From: Magnolia sinica
Lineage: Eukaryota; Streptophyta; Magnoliopsida; Magnoliales; Magnoliaceae
DNA length: 64,000 bases
Direction: 5' to 3'
Assembly: GCF_029962835.1 (NCBI RefSeq)
Contig: NC_080577.1
Coordinates: 25,154,501-25,218,500, forward strand
Shown: positions 1 to 11,760 of the stretch, in pieces
Layout: each line of letters starts with the position of its first letter
How positions within the stretch are numbered: position 1 is the first letter of the stretch
Program-made: the position numbers and the translations under genes
Notes under the pieces: model-generated
Database searches by the model: none
Told to the model about the DNA's origin: nothing
Seen by the model: the letters and a program-made list of their open reading frames with translations, nothing else

Positions 1-300
1 TCTGAGATCATTTCTATTGAGCGGACTTGAGGGTCTTGTTAAGTGGAGTTTTGTGTTTTCGAAACTTGTGCGCGGGGCGGCGAGGGATGTTTGAAATGCC
101 GTGGATTGCAGATCTAGCGAAATGTGAATGGCTGTGATTTGTCCGCAGTCCCACTTTTGAGAAAGCGCGAAGCCGTTTCGGCGAGCCGTTAGGTGGCGCC
201 AGGGGATGTGCGCGCGAAGGGTTTAGCGCGCACCTTTTTCGTTTATTCCTTTTTCAGCTCGCGATCTTCGAGGCGGATTGCGTACTAACAGCATCAGTAA
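1..300. other. CpG-rich island, possible 5' end of a gene leaving the window leftward
   Basis: These 300 bases are GC- and CpG-rich (runs such as GCGCGGGGCGGCGAGG and GCGCGCGAAGG), in sharp contrast to the AT-rich sequence that follows. No repeat signature is visible. On the minus strand an ATG lies at 11-9, right at the edge, preceded by CT-rich leader-like sequence. It could therefore be promoter plus 5' UTR of a minus-strand gene lying to the left. No protein can be read, so this is inference from composition only. Confidence 0.3.
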
Positions 301-627
301 TGAGGTGGTGTGTATCCATACCTTACCTTCATTTTTTTTCACAGTAGAAACTCATAAATTAGGCAGATTTAAATCAGAAAATGACCTCGTCGTTAAAAAG
401 TGGTGATTGAACACTCTTCGTTAAAAGCTTCTTAGGCACCGCAAAAGTTTTGGAGCTGTGTTTTCTCGCTACCTAATCAACACATTGGTTGAAAAACAAA
501 CATTACAGTGGAAGCTTTTTGTGGCGACCATATGTCGTGTGGCTAATTGGAGATTTGAATCTCTTACAGTTTTTGGGCTTATGATCTATTATAATTTGGA
601 AAAATAAATAAGCTGGTTGGATAAAAC

Positions 628-651
628 ATATATATATATATATATATATAA
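628..651. repeat. (TA)n microsatellite
   Basis: A perfect run of TA dinucleotides, about 12 units, in AT-rich spacer. Confidence 0.95.
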
Positions 652-915
652 TGCGGGTCCCATAAAGAACAGCCAGTAGCCACCTCACTGTTGACTTGCG
701 TTATCAGGATGCAATACGAAGTCTTGTTCTCCGTAATTTCTGGGCATGAAAATTCGTCAAGACATTTTACTTTAATGTTCTTCTTGTGATATTATCAATA
801 ATAAAAGCTTATGGAATTTATTATGAGTTAATAAATATTTCTAACATAATAAAATATAACCTTTTAAATGTTTATTAGGTAAAAAATTCAATAATACTAT
901 AGCACAAATATTAAA

Positions 916-945
916 AATAATAATAATAATAATAATAATAATAAT
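916..945. repeat. (TAA)n microsatellite
   Basis: About ten perfect TAA units just upstream of the hAT-type MITE at 1051. Confidence 0.95.
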
Positions 946-1050
946 TCACTTAGATTTTGAAAATACTTCTTAATCTGAGGTTGCTCATTCTCCCATAAGC
1001 ATTTTTCATGAACAACATAAGTATACTCTAGACATTCTCAAGGACAAAAG

Positions 1051-1705
1051 TAGAGTTGTACACAAGTCGAATCGAGTCGAGCTTAACACAGCTCAACTCA
1101 GCTCGGCCACTGACAGACCTAAGCTCAAACTTGGCTCAGCTCAGTCCTCAAGCCTGATAGGCCAGCTCGGCTCAATTCAGTCAGTAACTCAAGCTAGTTC
1201 GAATCAAGTTCGAGCCTATGTGGCATCTTCTCAAACACATGGAGTGCAACTTTAACTTCTCACAATATACAAAACAGCAGCAGCAATTTATAAGTATTTC
1301 ATCAAATGCTCAATAGGTAGCATCAAAATCAAGATACAAGGGTAATTTTATCATATAATGTCTTTTTTTTTGTGATTTGTTTCATATCCATACCTTCCTC
1401 GTCACCAGCCAATCCCACAAATAATGTACGGATCTGAATCAACACTTCGTTAAGTCATTTCATCGAACACTTGGTGAGCAACATCAATATCAGAGTAATC
1501 AAGTCATCGAACTGGTTCAATCTGAGCTCGATTTGAGTTGAGGTTCGATCCAAGTTGATTTGAGCTCGGACAAGCTTGAACTCGGCTCGAAATTTTTTTG
1601 AGCTCCAAAAATCAACTCGACTCAACTCCAAGCCGAGTCGAATCGAGCTTTTTTTAGTTAGGTCGAGCGACTTAATCGAGCTAACGTGGTTCATGTACAA
1701 CTCTA
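1051..1705. mobile_element. hAT-type MITE with TCGAGCT-rich arms
   Basis: The element starts TAGAGTTGTACA and ends with the reverse complement TGTACAACTCTA, giving 12-bp terminal inverted repeats. It is flanked by GACAAAAG (1043-1050) and GACAATAG (1706-1713), an 8-bp target duplication with one mismatch, as expected of hAT transposition. The arms are low-complexity strings of GAGCTCGA/TCGAGTCGA words; the middle is ordinary AT-rich sequence. No transposase is encoded, so it is non-autonomous. A diverged second copy lies at 25720-26170 and shares the core around ATTTCATCRAACACTTGG. The 81-codon ORF across it is not a gene. Confidence 0.85.
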
Positions 1706-1713
1706 GACAATAG

Positions 1714-3688
1714 TCACCTTGGAGCTTAACCCATTACTTCTCTTGCAGAGAAAAAATTACATTTAACTAGTGATTAAGGTATACCTCTTGCAAACCTCGA
1801 TATTGACAACTCGTTAAACACATCATATACTCGACTATTACATTCTCTGGCATTTTATATTTGGTCAACATTCTCAACTAGTTTATACACAACCTTCACC
1901 AACCTCGTCATGATGTGGCCATCAGAGTGCTTTAGTATCGTCAATCTTCTCTTGACGAGTGCACCCACTTACCCACACGTGGCTCTCTCTAATTATTATG
2001 TTATTGTCCCATGACACAACGATCTCCTATATGTTACTTTTACGATCATTGGACAAAGCCCTATTTTGGAGAGAGGAAAAAAAAAAAAACCATTGTTTCA
2101 CGAGATCCAGGGTTGAGTATTGAGCAATAGGTGATACCACTTTGGAAACTCACTTGGCTTAGACATCTATTATATGATTTAAGCGTTCTACATACCAAAC
2201 TGACATGCTTTTATTGTGGCAATCAAGTTACTTTTCTAAGTAACACCGATTCGTTTTTTTATAAATATAGATAAAACATATTGAGATTGATTGTCACTTT
2301 ATTCAAAAGAAAAATATCATGTAAAGTTCTCTGCACTTCTCATGTGCATTCAATTCAACTTGTGAACATGATCACCAAAGCTCTTGATTACAACAAATTT
2401 CATTTTCTACTCAATAATCTGAGCGTTACAGTTCTCTACACATTAACTTGAGTAAAAGTACTATGAAATATTTTATTTCTCTCTATTGTGTGTATATTTT
2501 TCATTTTTATTTAAATTCGATTAGACTATGATTTAATTAAATTGATTGCAAGGTTTATTGATTAAGGCACTTTTTCTGATATACATATAGCATTATTTTA
2601 GTAAGTAAAATATACAGGAAAAAGTTATCAGTCAAAATTCTCCAATTCATTTCCATATTCTCTATAAAATAAAATAAAATAAAATCATTGGTTACATCAA
2701 TTTTAAAAAGTTGGATACCCTAATAGGGTGCGATGGATTATTCGCACGCACTATGGAAGTAGAAAGTTATTAATATTATGTTTAAATGTGACACAAAATG
2801 CACATATATTTAAAAAATGTATTTAATTTATTACGGTCCTGGTTTATTATTATTATTATGTTATTAAGATAATATTTGTAACCACGAATGCTTGGTAAAA
2901 GATTTTTATTGATTATAGAAATAATATATTTTAGGCTATAATTTGATAAAATACAATACCTGACTAAAAAGATAGAGATTAATAAACTAAATTATCACAT
3001 ATCTATTACATATTATATAATGGCACGTGCAAATGATACAAAAAAATTCAACATATGACGTGCATTTTTATAACATTCACATAATTGATTAAGTTGGAGT
3101 ATTGTGATGCTTTAAATTTTTTTGTTAACATTCAACATTATTAGCATCTTGAATAACTTGAGAGTACTATGAACTTATTAAAAAAGGCGCATATAATTTT
3201 GAATAACCTTATAATTGTACATCATATAATAATAGGTAGGTATATACCTCGACACATTGTTTTTCATTACAATGTTGTGGTTGAAACCAAGGGTGTCAAC
3301 ATTGTTATGAGCATTGTCATTGAAAATAGTATATTATAGTACATCATATGAGAAAGGGAGAACAATTCATCCATGAAAGAGCATGGCTTAATTAGGAGCG
3401 CATGAACTAGTTAGACCAAGGTCACGTGATCTTGGTACAATGGGTGCGACATGGTCTAAAGCTTGGTACAAACCATCACTACCTTGACATTTGATGGTGC
3501 AGCATGTGATTGATACTGGTAGGTTTAGGAGGTGCCATGAACCTACCTTTTTGACAACTTAGGTGATTGAGTGAGTATACCATAAATGATATGGGAATAG
3601 TACGTAACAACACTATTAATGGCTGTAAGGTTGTTGATAGTGAAATTGCGGTAGAACCGCTATTGTAGAAGTATGAAATTTGTCAAAG
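1714..3688. other. AT-rich spacer, nothing recognised
   Basis: About 2 kb of AT-rich sequence with short A/T runs, a (TTA)n patch near 2848 and no open reading frame of note. No terminal repeats, transposon proteins or RNA genes were seen. Confidence 0.6.
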
Positions 3689-4087
3689 TGTCCTGAGGGG
3701 GTGAATATGACTTTTCAAAAAAATATTTTCTTATAACAACAAACAATGCCTAACTTCAAGCAAAATAGGTAAGGCAAAGTAACTATATGACTTACAAGCC
3801 AATAGAGGGTCCAAACATATAAGCCACACAAGATTTATATGTAAAGCAATTAGCCTATGAAGATAGTGTATGTGAGAGTGCTTGGGATCTGATTCCCATC
3901 AATGCTTAGACATTTACTTAACCATGCATTATAATAATCATTTGATAGACATAAGCATAATTATAAGAGCAATCCCAAACATAATCATATATAATGGTTC
4001 GGCTACTCGTGTACTTCACTCTCGGCTGAGACACTCCCTCTTAGAGTATACCGAATTCCATTATCCAATGGTTTTAAATCAGGTTAA

Positions 4088-4275
4088 CTATGAACCTTTA
4101 CAACCTACACAAGATTAACCAATGAGCCTACACAAGGTAATCTTAGATGCCTACACAAGGTGATAAGTCTTACACAAGGACACAACTAGGAGCCCACACA
4201 AGGCAACTTATACCCGCACAAGGCAATACGTCCTACACAAAGATAATACGTCCTACAAAAGGACAATGTATTCTC
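4088..4275 (+). repeat. Degenerate CCTACACAAGG minisatellite
   Basis: About eight imperfect units of 20-28 bases built on CCTACACAAGG followed by a short variable spacer. It lies inside the presumed LTR relic and does not encode a plausible protein. Confidence 0.8.
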
Positions 4276-4869
4276 CCGTCAGAGGCGTATGAAAGGTCGT
4301 GACGAGTTTGCCAACTAAAACTCTGAATCTCAATCATATACAAGGAAAGGGCTTCAGATTCAATGGACTTTATATACTTACGAGTAAGTGAGTGAGCCAC
4401 TTTCTCACACAATCTGAAGTTGATCTTCTTTATTGATGAAAAGTCTTCAACTCCCTTGAACCACAATCGTTGATTATAAACCAAGCAATGCTCCGAGGTT
4501 GTGAGGTTTAGGATTTTACCGATATTATTTATTAAATGATATGAATTAAATACTTAGAGAAGATTTCCATGAGCTAAGCATTTAAGAGTTTCAGCACAAT
4601 GATTTACCATTAAAGAGTGCTACTGAAATCTTAATGAATGCTAGAGTTCATGATTCAATCCAAGCAATGAAGATAGGAGTAAGTGCTTGTGCAAAGGATT
4701 GAATGATGAACTCTAATGGAAAAGAGGGAATGAGGATGAGGGTATCAACTCTTACAACAACTCTCTCAAACTCTCTTAAATTATAACTGATTTTGCCAAG
4801 AAGCAAATCATGTGTATTTATAAAGTTGAATCATAACGGTAAAAAAAGAGGCAGAAATCTGACATTATT

Positions 4870-5365
4870 GATATCATCGAAGGATCTTCGATGCCATCGA
4901 AATTTGAATTTTGATGTCATCAAACTTTTTCTTATTGCATTGACTTCATACACAGAATACTTAATTGAGTGTAGGATAAATTCTGTCTGATCTTATTGAG
5001 CACCTTTCGATGTCATCGATGGATGTTTCGATGTCGTCAGATTTCTTTGAAGAAATACACATTGGTTGCTGGACAGTTTTGTCCTTTGTTCAATGTAATC
5101 GATTAGACCTTTGATGCAATCAAAATTTGAATTTCGATGTAATTGAGTGGTCTTCGATGTGATCGAATATATTGGTTTTTTCTAAAAGGCTTACTGGACA
5201 AACTGGTCCTCATTTTTTATGCCATCGATTGGTCTTCGATGCCATCAATAACTTACTCTCCATGTTATCGAAGAAGGCTTGATTACATCGAGGAACACTT
5301 AGAGTAATTTTGATTTTTGGAGGAAATGAGCCCGAGGTCGATTCAATCGATGTGGTTCGATGCCA
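4870..5365. repeat. Dispersed TTCGATGYCATCGA motif cluster
   Basis: More than ten irregularly spaced copies of the near-palindromic word TCGATGYCATCGA and its decayed forms occur within 500 bases, in places such as 4886, 5007, 5022, 5222 and 5234. Spacing is variable, so this is not a simple tandem array. Confidence 0.75.
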
Positions 5366-5883
5366 TTGAAACTTAAATAAATATTTGCAATCGTCGGGAC
5401 CTTTGATTTACCTTCATACTTCCTCCAGTACTCAAAGTACTAGTAACCCAATCTTACCAGAAGTTTTTAGAAATAGTAAAGGTAAGTTACGTTCTTTTAG
5501 GGGTATACACCTGTCAAGGTTTGTTTTTGGGTAGATGAGGCTTAGTTTACCTTTTAAGCACGATCATATACCTTCATCCTGATGAGTCTTGAACTTGATA
5601 TCTTCAACTTGGGGCTCACTTGACTGATAGACTCAATACTCACGTATATTGACAACCAATGGCACTCTCAAATAGTGCCTTAATGATGACATGTGAAGCA
5701 TTTTTGATATGTTGAAACAGTGAGCACAATGCTCTATTGTTAGAAGGGTAAATCTTTAAACTCATACATGTTTGCATTGCCTTACTTACGTTTACTGAGG
5801 AGAATGAAGAGATGTTCTTAAACTATATTCAAAGTAAATATAGAATACTATAAATTGTATGAGCATTGGAAATGAAGACTTTT

Positions 5884-5900
5884 GGGGGGGGGGGGGGGGG
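5884..5900 (+). repeat. G17 homopolymer
   Basis: Seventeen consecutive G residues, directly followed by the first copy of the 158-bp direct repeat. It could fold as a G-quadruplex or could be a sequencing or assembly artefact, because long G runs are error-prone. Confidence 0.9.
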
Positions 5901-6258
5901 AGTTATAACTTTCATTGTCAAATAATTCATTAGACAAACATTTCTCACTAAAATGGTGATTTTAAACACGTGTTACAAGATTGCGGTCTTATAAAAAAAA
6001 TAAAGTTGTGAAATGTCATATCCCTCAAGAGTTGCTCCTGTGCTACCATTCGAAAATGGGCATTTATAACTTGTGGGAATCATGAAGTCCTTAAAAAAAA
6101 GTTATAACTTTTGTTGTCAAATAATTCATTAGACAAACATTTCTCACTAAATTGGTGATTTTAAACACGTGTTACAATATTGCGGTCTCATAAAAAAAAA
6201 TAAAGTTGTGAAATGTCATATCCCTCAAGAGTTGCCCCTGCGCTACCATTCAAAAATG
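5901..6258 (+). repeat. Direct duplication of ~158 bp
   Basis: 5901-6058 and 6100-6258 are near-identical copies beginning AGTTATAACTTT and ending in the CTACCATTCRAAAATG block, separated by 41 bases (period 199). Differences are few and scattered, so the duplication is fairly recent. No coding potential is apparent. Confidence 0.95.
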
Positions 6259-6785
6259 TGTTCAAGTAGTACCTTCGCAACTTCAGGTAAAGTGTCGTGC
6301 TATCTTAAGTAAAGTGCACAGGTTGTATTTTTTGCGAGTTAAGGTAAAATACACAACTGGTATATGACTTGCTATAGTAGTGCCTAACTAAAGTGCAAGA
6401 GGCACTTAACATTTTTTCATTAGTCAACAATAGCCCTCGTGAACAATACATGTTGTTGCATGCATTAAACCAAAATAAATTAACTAAATTGTAAAACCTA
6501 CCATCATTAATAAAAATCAGTTTGGTTGAGCAATTATAACCTTTAAATAATCGACACTTGTTTTTAAAATAAAATTATGAATATTTTTATTTCTAATCAC
6601 TCGAGAAGTCTTTGTCAATATTAATTTTTGGTTCACAACATATCTAAACTAGTGCATCTTCTTTGGATTATTTAGTTTGAAATATTTATTAAGAGAGCAT
6701 GCAATTTCTAAATAAAATTTAACCATTAATGTGTCATGCCTCACACCCTGCCAACTTACAAGGATTATTTACAAATTCCACAACT
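6259..6785. other. AT-rich spacer
   Basis: Non-coding AT-rich sequence between the direct duplication and the solo LTR; no features recognised. Confidence 0.6.
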
Positions 6786-8368
6786 GGTGGTGTAACACCC
6801 CGGATTTTCGCTACTTCGAATTTGCCAAAAAATCCTTAAATTTTATTTATTTTTTTGTAATAACTAGCCACGCCATCACTTACGGACCATTGATGCTCAA
6901 GGAAAGCTTATACGCGGCCGGTACCGATAACGAACCGTACAAATAAGATTGATCAACTATAGAAAACCAATGAACCCAACCGATCACTAAAACATCAAGT
7001 TTATCCCCATGATTTGTTCACATATGGCCTAAATCTAACCAATCTACCATTGATTAATCAAGACAATCGTAACTAAATTTAAAGATCTACCTGAAGCTAA
7101 GTCAGATAAGGGTCGAACCTTAATTAATAAACCAAATTAACCCAGTTACTCTTTTAGCCTAAAACCAACGGTTTAAGGTGATCATGACCGAATCACCATT
7201 TTTGCTAATTTTGAATAGGTCATACTGTGAATTTAGTTAATCCATACCTCAACAACTGCGCCCATGAAATCTCTCAACCCAATTTATTTCAGAAGTACCC
7301 TGATTACTCGAACAAACTCTAGATCGCTCGTTAGTGGGCCGCTAGTTTCGAAATTATAGAGTAATATCCATCTCACTGGGCTTGTAATCCATAGCGGGAA
7401 ATGGACCCAAAAGATGCCTTGAAACAGACGATTTGCACCGTCCAGTTAGCACTTGTAAAATGCAACTCTCCCAAGTATTAGCCAAAAATCTGAATTTTAA
7501 AACAAATGGCCCCGCCACTTAGGGTAATAAATTAGGACATTTCAGTCATTAGACTCTACTCAAATTTACACCATAGGTTGAAGATATTTCTCTGCACTTG
7601 TCTACAAAATCTGACCGTTGATCGAGGATCGATGACCGTTGATTGCAAACCGGGCTATTTCGGTAAAACCCCGCATCCATTTGTCATCAAACTTTACACA
7701 GCCCTTCATTAGGCCATGGGGCACCTATTCCTTGAATTAGATGGGCCAGAGACCTATCAAGGTAAGAAATGTTGCAAATTGGTTGATTGGTTGAGTTACT
7801 TGCCTTAATATTTGATGTACGGCTGAATTGAGTGCTTCATGTTGATCTATGGAAGATAAACTTCGGTGTATTGTTATATAACTGCCCATGTGATGTATAG
7901 GCTAACTTATGATATGCATAATCTGTAAATTTGAGTGAAGCTTTGCATGTTGTTATCCATCTCGTTACAATTGTTGGAATATGTTGAGCATGATACTCGT
8001 AGTTTGGTTAAGATTGGTATATTGTTATCCATTTACTTAGAATGCTGGATTTTGTTGCCATTTGTGAAAATATTCCTAAATTTGTTGAATTTATGTTATC
8101 CATCTGTGAACTTGTCCTCTCGTGGATTGGCTGATAACCAGAAATTATTTAGGAATCCCATCGTTGGATCAGCCCACGGATAAATCTGGACCAACTAGTT
8201 AAGCTATAAATTGTCTCAAACCGTTCAGTTTATAGTTCAACTTGTGGGGGCATATTGACTCTTAGGTAGGCAATCCTTGTACGTTAATTATGTTCGATCA
8301 CGCCTGTATGAACTCGAAGTACCATAAGACCTTTGCAGCCACTATTATTTGTAATTTATGGTCCACAA

Positions 8369-8558
8369 GACTCATGAGCCGGGGATGGTGGTATGAGACA
8401 CTATGCCCATAATGTCGGCCTATGCTGGGGTTACGAGCCTCCCCGTAGTGACCAGTGAGCACCTAGACTCGTGAGTCGGAGATAGTGGTACAGGACACTG
8501 GTTGTGCTGTCAGCCTATGCTGGGGTGACGACCTCCTCATAGTGACCGTGAGTAGGAC
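8369..8558 (+). repeat. Tandem duplication, ~96-bp unit, in the LTR
   Basis: Two diverged copies (8369-8464, 8465-8558) each begin GACTCRTGAGYCGG and contain GCCTATGCTGGGGT and the CATAGTGACC or CGTAGTGACC word. Confidence 0.85.
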
Positions 8559-9887
8559 ATTTAAGACCTAATTGTTTACGTTGGTGATTATACTTCTTTT
8601 CGGGATTGATGACCCCATATAGGGCTAAGAGTCGCGAGAGTCGCATGACCACGGCTCCTGAGCCGCGCGATCAGGTTAGGGCAATAACTCCACTAAGAGC
8701 TCGTTTGGTCACCTGCAATAGGTGAGATTAAACTAAATGGAATTGAAAAAGTAGCATTAAATGCATGTGTAAGGTATTGTCTCTGGATTGGGTGTATCCC
8801 ATGCTTTTTAATGGCATGTTTGGAAGATATGGGAGTAACTTTTATCCCACAGGATTGAAGCAAAATCATGTTTGGGAAAGATAAGATTGCAAAAATCAGG
8901 CCGGTCAATTATTAAACAGGCCACACTAGCATGTTGAATCACCCTGTCAACAACTTTGACTTAAAAATTTCATTATTTTTCCACAATGTGGCCTACCTAA
9001 GAGGTGGTTCGCAAGGGTGATTTTTGCACCACGTGATCTTCTTGGTGGGGCCTACCTTTTGCATGGCTCTGGTGTCTCACATGCATGACATATTAGCACG
9101 TTGGACAGGTTGAATGGTAAACCAACTGATTATAGGTGATAACTATTCTTGTTGTTGGCCCTTACCTTTTAATTGTTATACCTGGAATCTGGACTGGATA
9201 TGATGAAAAATGTTAACTCGGTGGCTGCATGCCTTTTTCGTGTGCTTCTATTGCTCGTTGAGTGGAGTTTCAAGTCATTTTTATATTGACAATTATTAAA
9301 TAGGCCCAATTCCAAGTAACTTAGTGGCATGTTTAGATGCGCAATTGAGCTTAATTGTAATAGTTTAATTCAACATTAAAGGAATGACAATGGGGCATGT
9401 TTCGATGAAGCGTCTTGGTTTCTATTTACAATGGTGAGAAAACCCTAATTGCAATTCCATGTATGAAAATTAAAATGACCTAACAGAGAGTACTGTCGTC
9501 CAATTTAAAAGTTGCAATACATAACATTTAAGACCATGCAGATAGCGTAAGTGAAGTTCCTACAGTTTGATCACAACATACAATGCAAAAATAAGAACTA
9601 TTATCGAAACGAAAAAAAACAAAAGTCGTCCCAACGGGCGGATTTAAGTCATCTGTGGATGTACCCTCCGAAACCATTGTTGGCGTCTCGAATGTCATAT
9701 TCAAGTCTTTCATTAATGTACCTTGCGTAACCGTTGTTGACTTCCGATGTTGAGGTTAGGTTGAGATGTCCGAGTTTGGAGTTCGAATATTTACGTAGGA
9801 ATCTATGTCGGCAAGGGCAGACGTCTCCATCGTTCATCTCTGGCCTGATCTAATTGTTGTACGGGACCTTAAAAAATTCTCTCATTC

Positions 9888-10028
9888 CTACGTCGCATCC
9901 TCAAAACATGTGAATGAGCAATGATTATTGATGCGAAATCCTTCAACCTGCAAGCGTGCTTCCTCCCATGAAGTATATATGCCAGGCCAACGACCAACAT
10001 ATACAACATAATACTTTTCCTTCGACAT
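9888..10028 (-). CDS. Small RNase H1 N-terminal / viroplasmin-like domain ORF
   Basis: The minus strand encodes 46 residues starting MSKEKYYVVYVGRWPGIY and continuing SWEEARLQVEGF...SFTCFEDA, then a TAG. The pattern YxVxxGRxPGIYxSWxEAxxQVxGF is that of the RNase H1 N-terminal hybrid-binding domain, also known as the caulimovirus viroplasmin domain (PF01693). In family members it binds RNA:DNA hybrids or dsRNA. The AATGCAG before the ATG looks like a splice acceptor, so this may be one exon of a longer Harbinger-borne or captured gene. It lies downstream of the SANT-like relic on the same strand. Whether it is expressed is unknown. Confidence 0.6.
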   Translation of the reverse strand: MSKEKYYVVYVGRWPGIYTSWEEARLQVEGFRINNHCSFTCFEDAT

Positions 10029-10281
10029 CTGCATTAACAATTAAAACATACAATATTGCTAATATAAGGATATAGGCATATATCATACCAATGGGCATTC
10101 AATTTGCTTAACCGAGCAGATAGTTAAAAAAACAGTAAAATGATATAGTAAATCATACGAGTCCAAAAGGTCTAAACATCATATCCACCACAACGATAAT
10201 TTAAAATATTACATGTCCACCTATGCTAATACCACATCCAACTATCCAACGTACCATTTAAGCAAATCCTAAATAAGTCCA

Positions 10282-11545
10282 TTACTCAAACACACAAATA
10301 CTAAACTTGAAAATGCAAATAGTCTTGACCAACATAGAGAAAATGTAGCGTCTCAATCCCAAGACGAGTGGTGAAATATTTCCATCAGATGGGCCCCATA
10401 CATTCTGGGTAACTTTTTTCAGCCAATCATAGCGATCTTTTCCTCGTAGGTTAACAAACATGGCAGCAAACCGCTCATCCTTGAAGAGTAATTCACCGAC
10501 ATTTAATAGGTTGGTTTGTGTCAGTCCTTCTACCTCTTCTAAGGCACTTAACACTCTAGCAATTTAATTGGCTTCCTTACTGTCACCCATGCGAATGCCA
10601 AATTCACGCATTGCATTGGCAATATTATCTATAGATGCACCGAGTACCTCACAGGGACGAACGGGTCGCGTCCTTTTATTAGAAGAGCTACCGTTACAAG
10701 TAGTCTCCGAAGATAAAGGTGGGGTTGGACTATTGTGAAATGATAGGTTAGTAGTAAAACGGTGACTATCAGTTGAATAGCTAAATCCGGTCCGGAATCA
10801 CCTAAATTATCTGAAGATAGATCGACATTATCATTCATCATGTCATCAGTATCCGACCAAGCCTCGTTTAAATCCCGTTGTATTCGAGATAACGAGGCAC
10901 CCAAATTCCTACTTCCTTTCACATATCTTCCAGTTACTTAATTATCCTCGACGATAATAGCTAAATCGTCTAAGTGATTTATCCTCTTGCTCCACAGTCG
11001 ATCTGCACGTGGATGAGACTACGAAAAACAATGGATTAAGGATTAACAAACAAATGACTACTATATAATATCATAATATGTAGAATTCAAACAATGCAAT
11101 GTATGGTGACTGAGATGGTACCTTTAACCATCATTCCCAAACATCATCTGGAGCCGTTACAACCATCTTCTCGCAGTCTCATCCAAACCCGCTTGCAGAA
11201 AGTATTTCTTTCACATCATTGTATTCACGCTTGTGATACCTCATCCGATTTGAGACGTTCGTCCATGTGACACTTACATTTGTTTGTTTTGTAATTTCAG
11301 TTGCTACCACTTCATACGCCGACTTTTTGAACCTATTATTAGACTTACGACCAAGTGCTATTTGCTCAAGTAGAGAATAACACTTTGTCCATTTCAGGTG
11401 TCTATTTCACTTTCACTGCTCTACTTAAAGGCTCAGCTAAGGACTTTTGAGTCCTATTCAACGGTGAGGAACGAGTTGGTCCAGGTGAATCTCTAGCAGA
11501 GGACGGTGAAGGTGTCTTCTGAGGAGATCTCCACGACTCAGCCAT
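10282..11545 (-). pseudogene. Harbinger ORF1-like SANT/Myb domain protein, broken
   Basis: The minus strand begins MAESWRSPQKTPSPS at 11545. After a frameshift near 11410 it reads a Myb/SANT-like trihelix region (about 11390-11120), with words such as NRFKKSAYEVVATEI, TWTNVSNRMRYHKREYND and TAPDDVWE. Two in-frame TGA stops lie at 11181-11179 and 11133-11131; the first replaces an expected Trp. A C-terminal piece (10554-10282) starts MLSALEEVEG and resembles the C-terminal part of plant Myb/SANT-like proteins associated with PIF transposons. In such elements ORF1 assists the transposase in DNA binding and nuclear import. The break pattern shows it is dead. The region between the pieces may include introns. 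Confidence 0.75.
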
Positions 11546-11760
11546 CTCACCTATGAAAATAAGATATAGTTAATATTGTCACTACTAACTATGGCAAGAT
11601 AGTTAGCAATTAGAACATTACGCTGTAGAAATGTGTATACAAATGTTAAACAATTCGGAAAAACCCCAAAAAGTTCTTCATATACTAACAAAGGAGATTC
11701 TAAAGCTATACTACATATTCTTATCATGCTTTATATTATTAATAATATATTGAAAAGGTC

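Larger units (their letters stand above)
3689..5700. mobile_element. Probable LTR-retrotransposon relic (LTR-like)
   Basis: The segment opens TGTCCTGAGGGGGTGAATA, a start often seen in plant copia-type LTRs. It then contains two kinds of short degenerate repeats (4088-4275 and 4870-5365) typical of the non-coding part of such LTRs. No matching right end or target duplication was found, so the right border is approximate and the LTR assignment is an inference from motif style. No protein-coding region is present. Confidence 0.4.
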
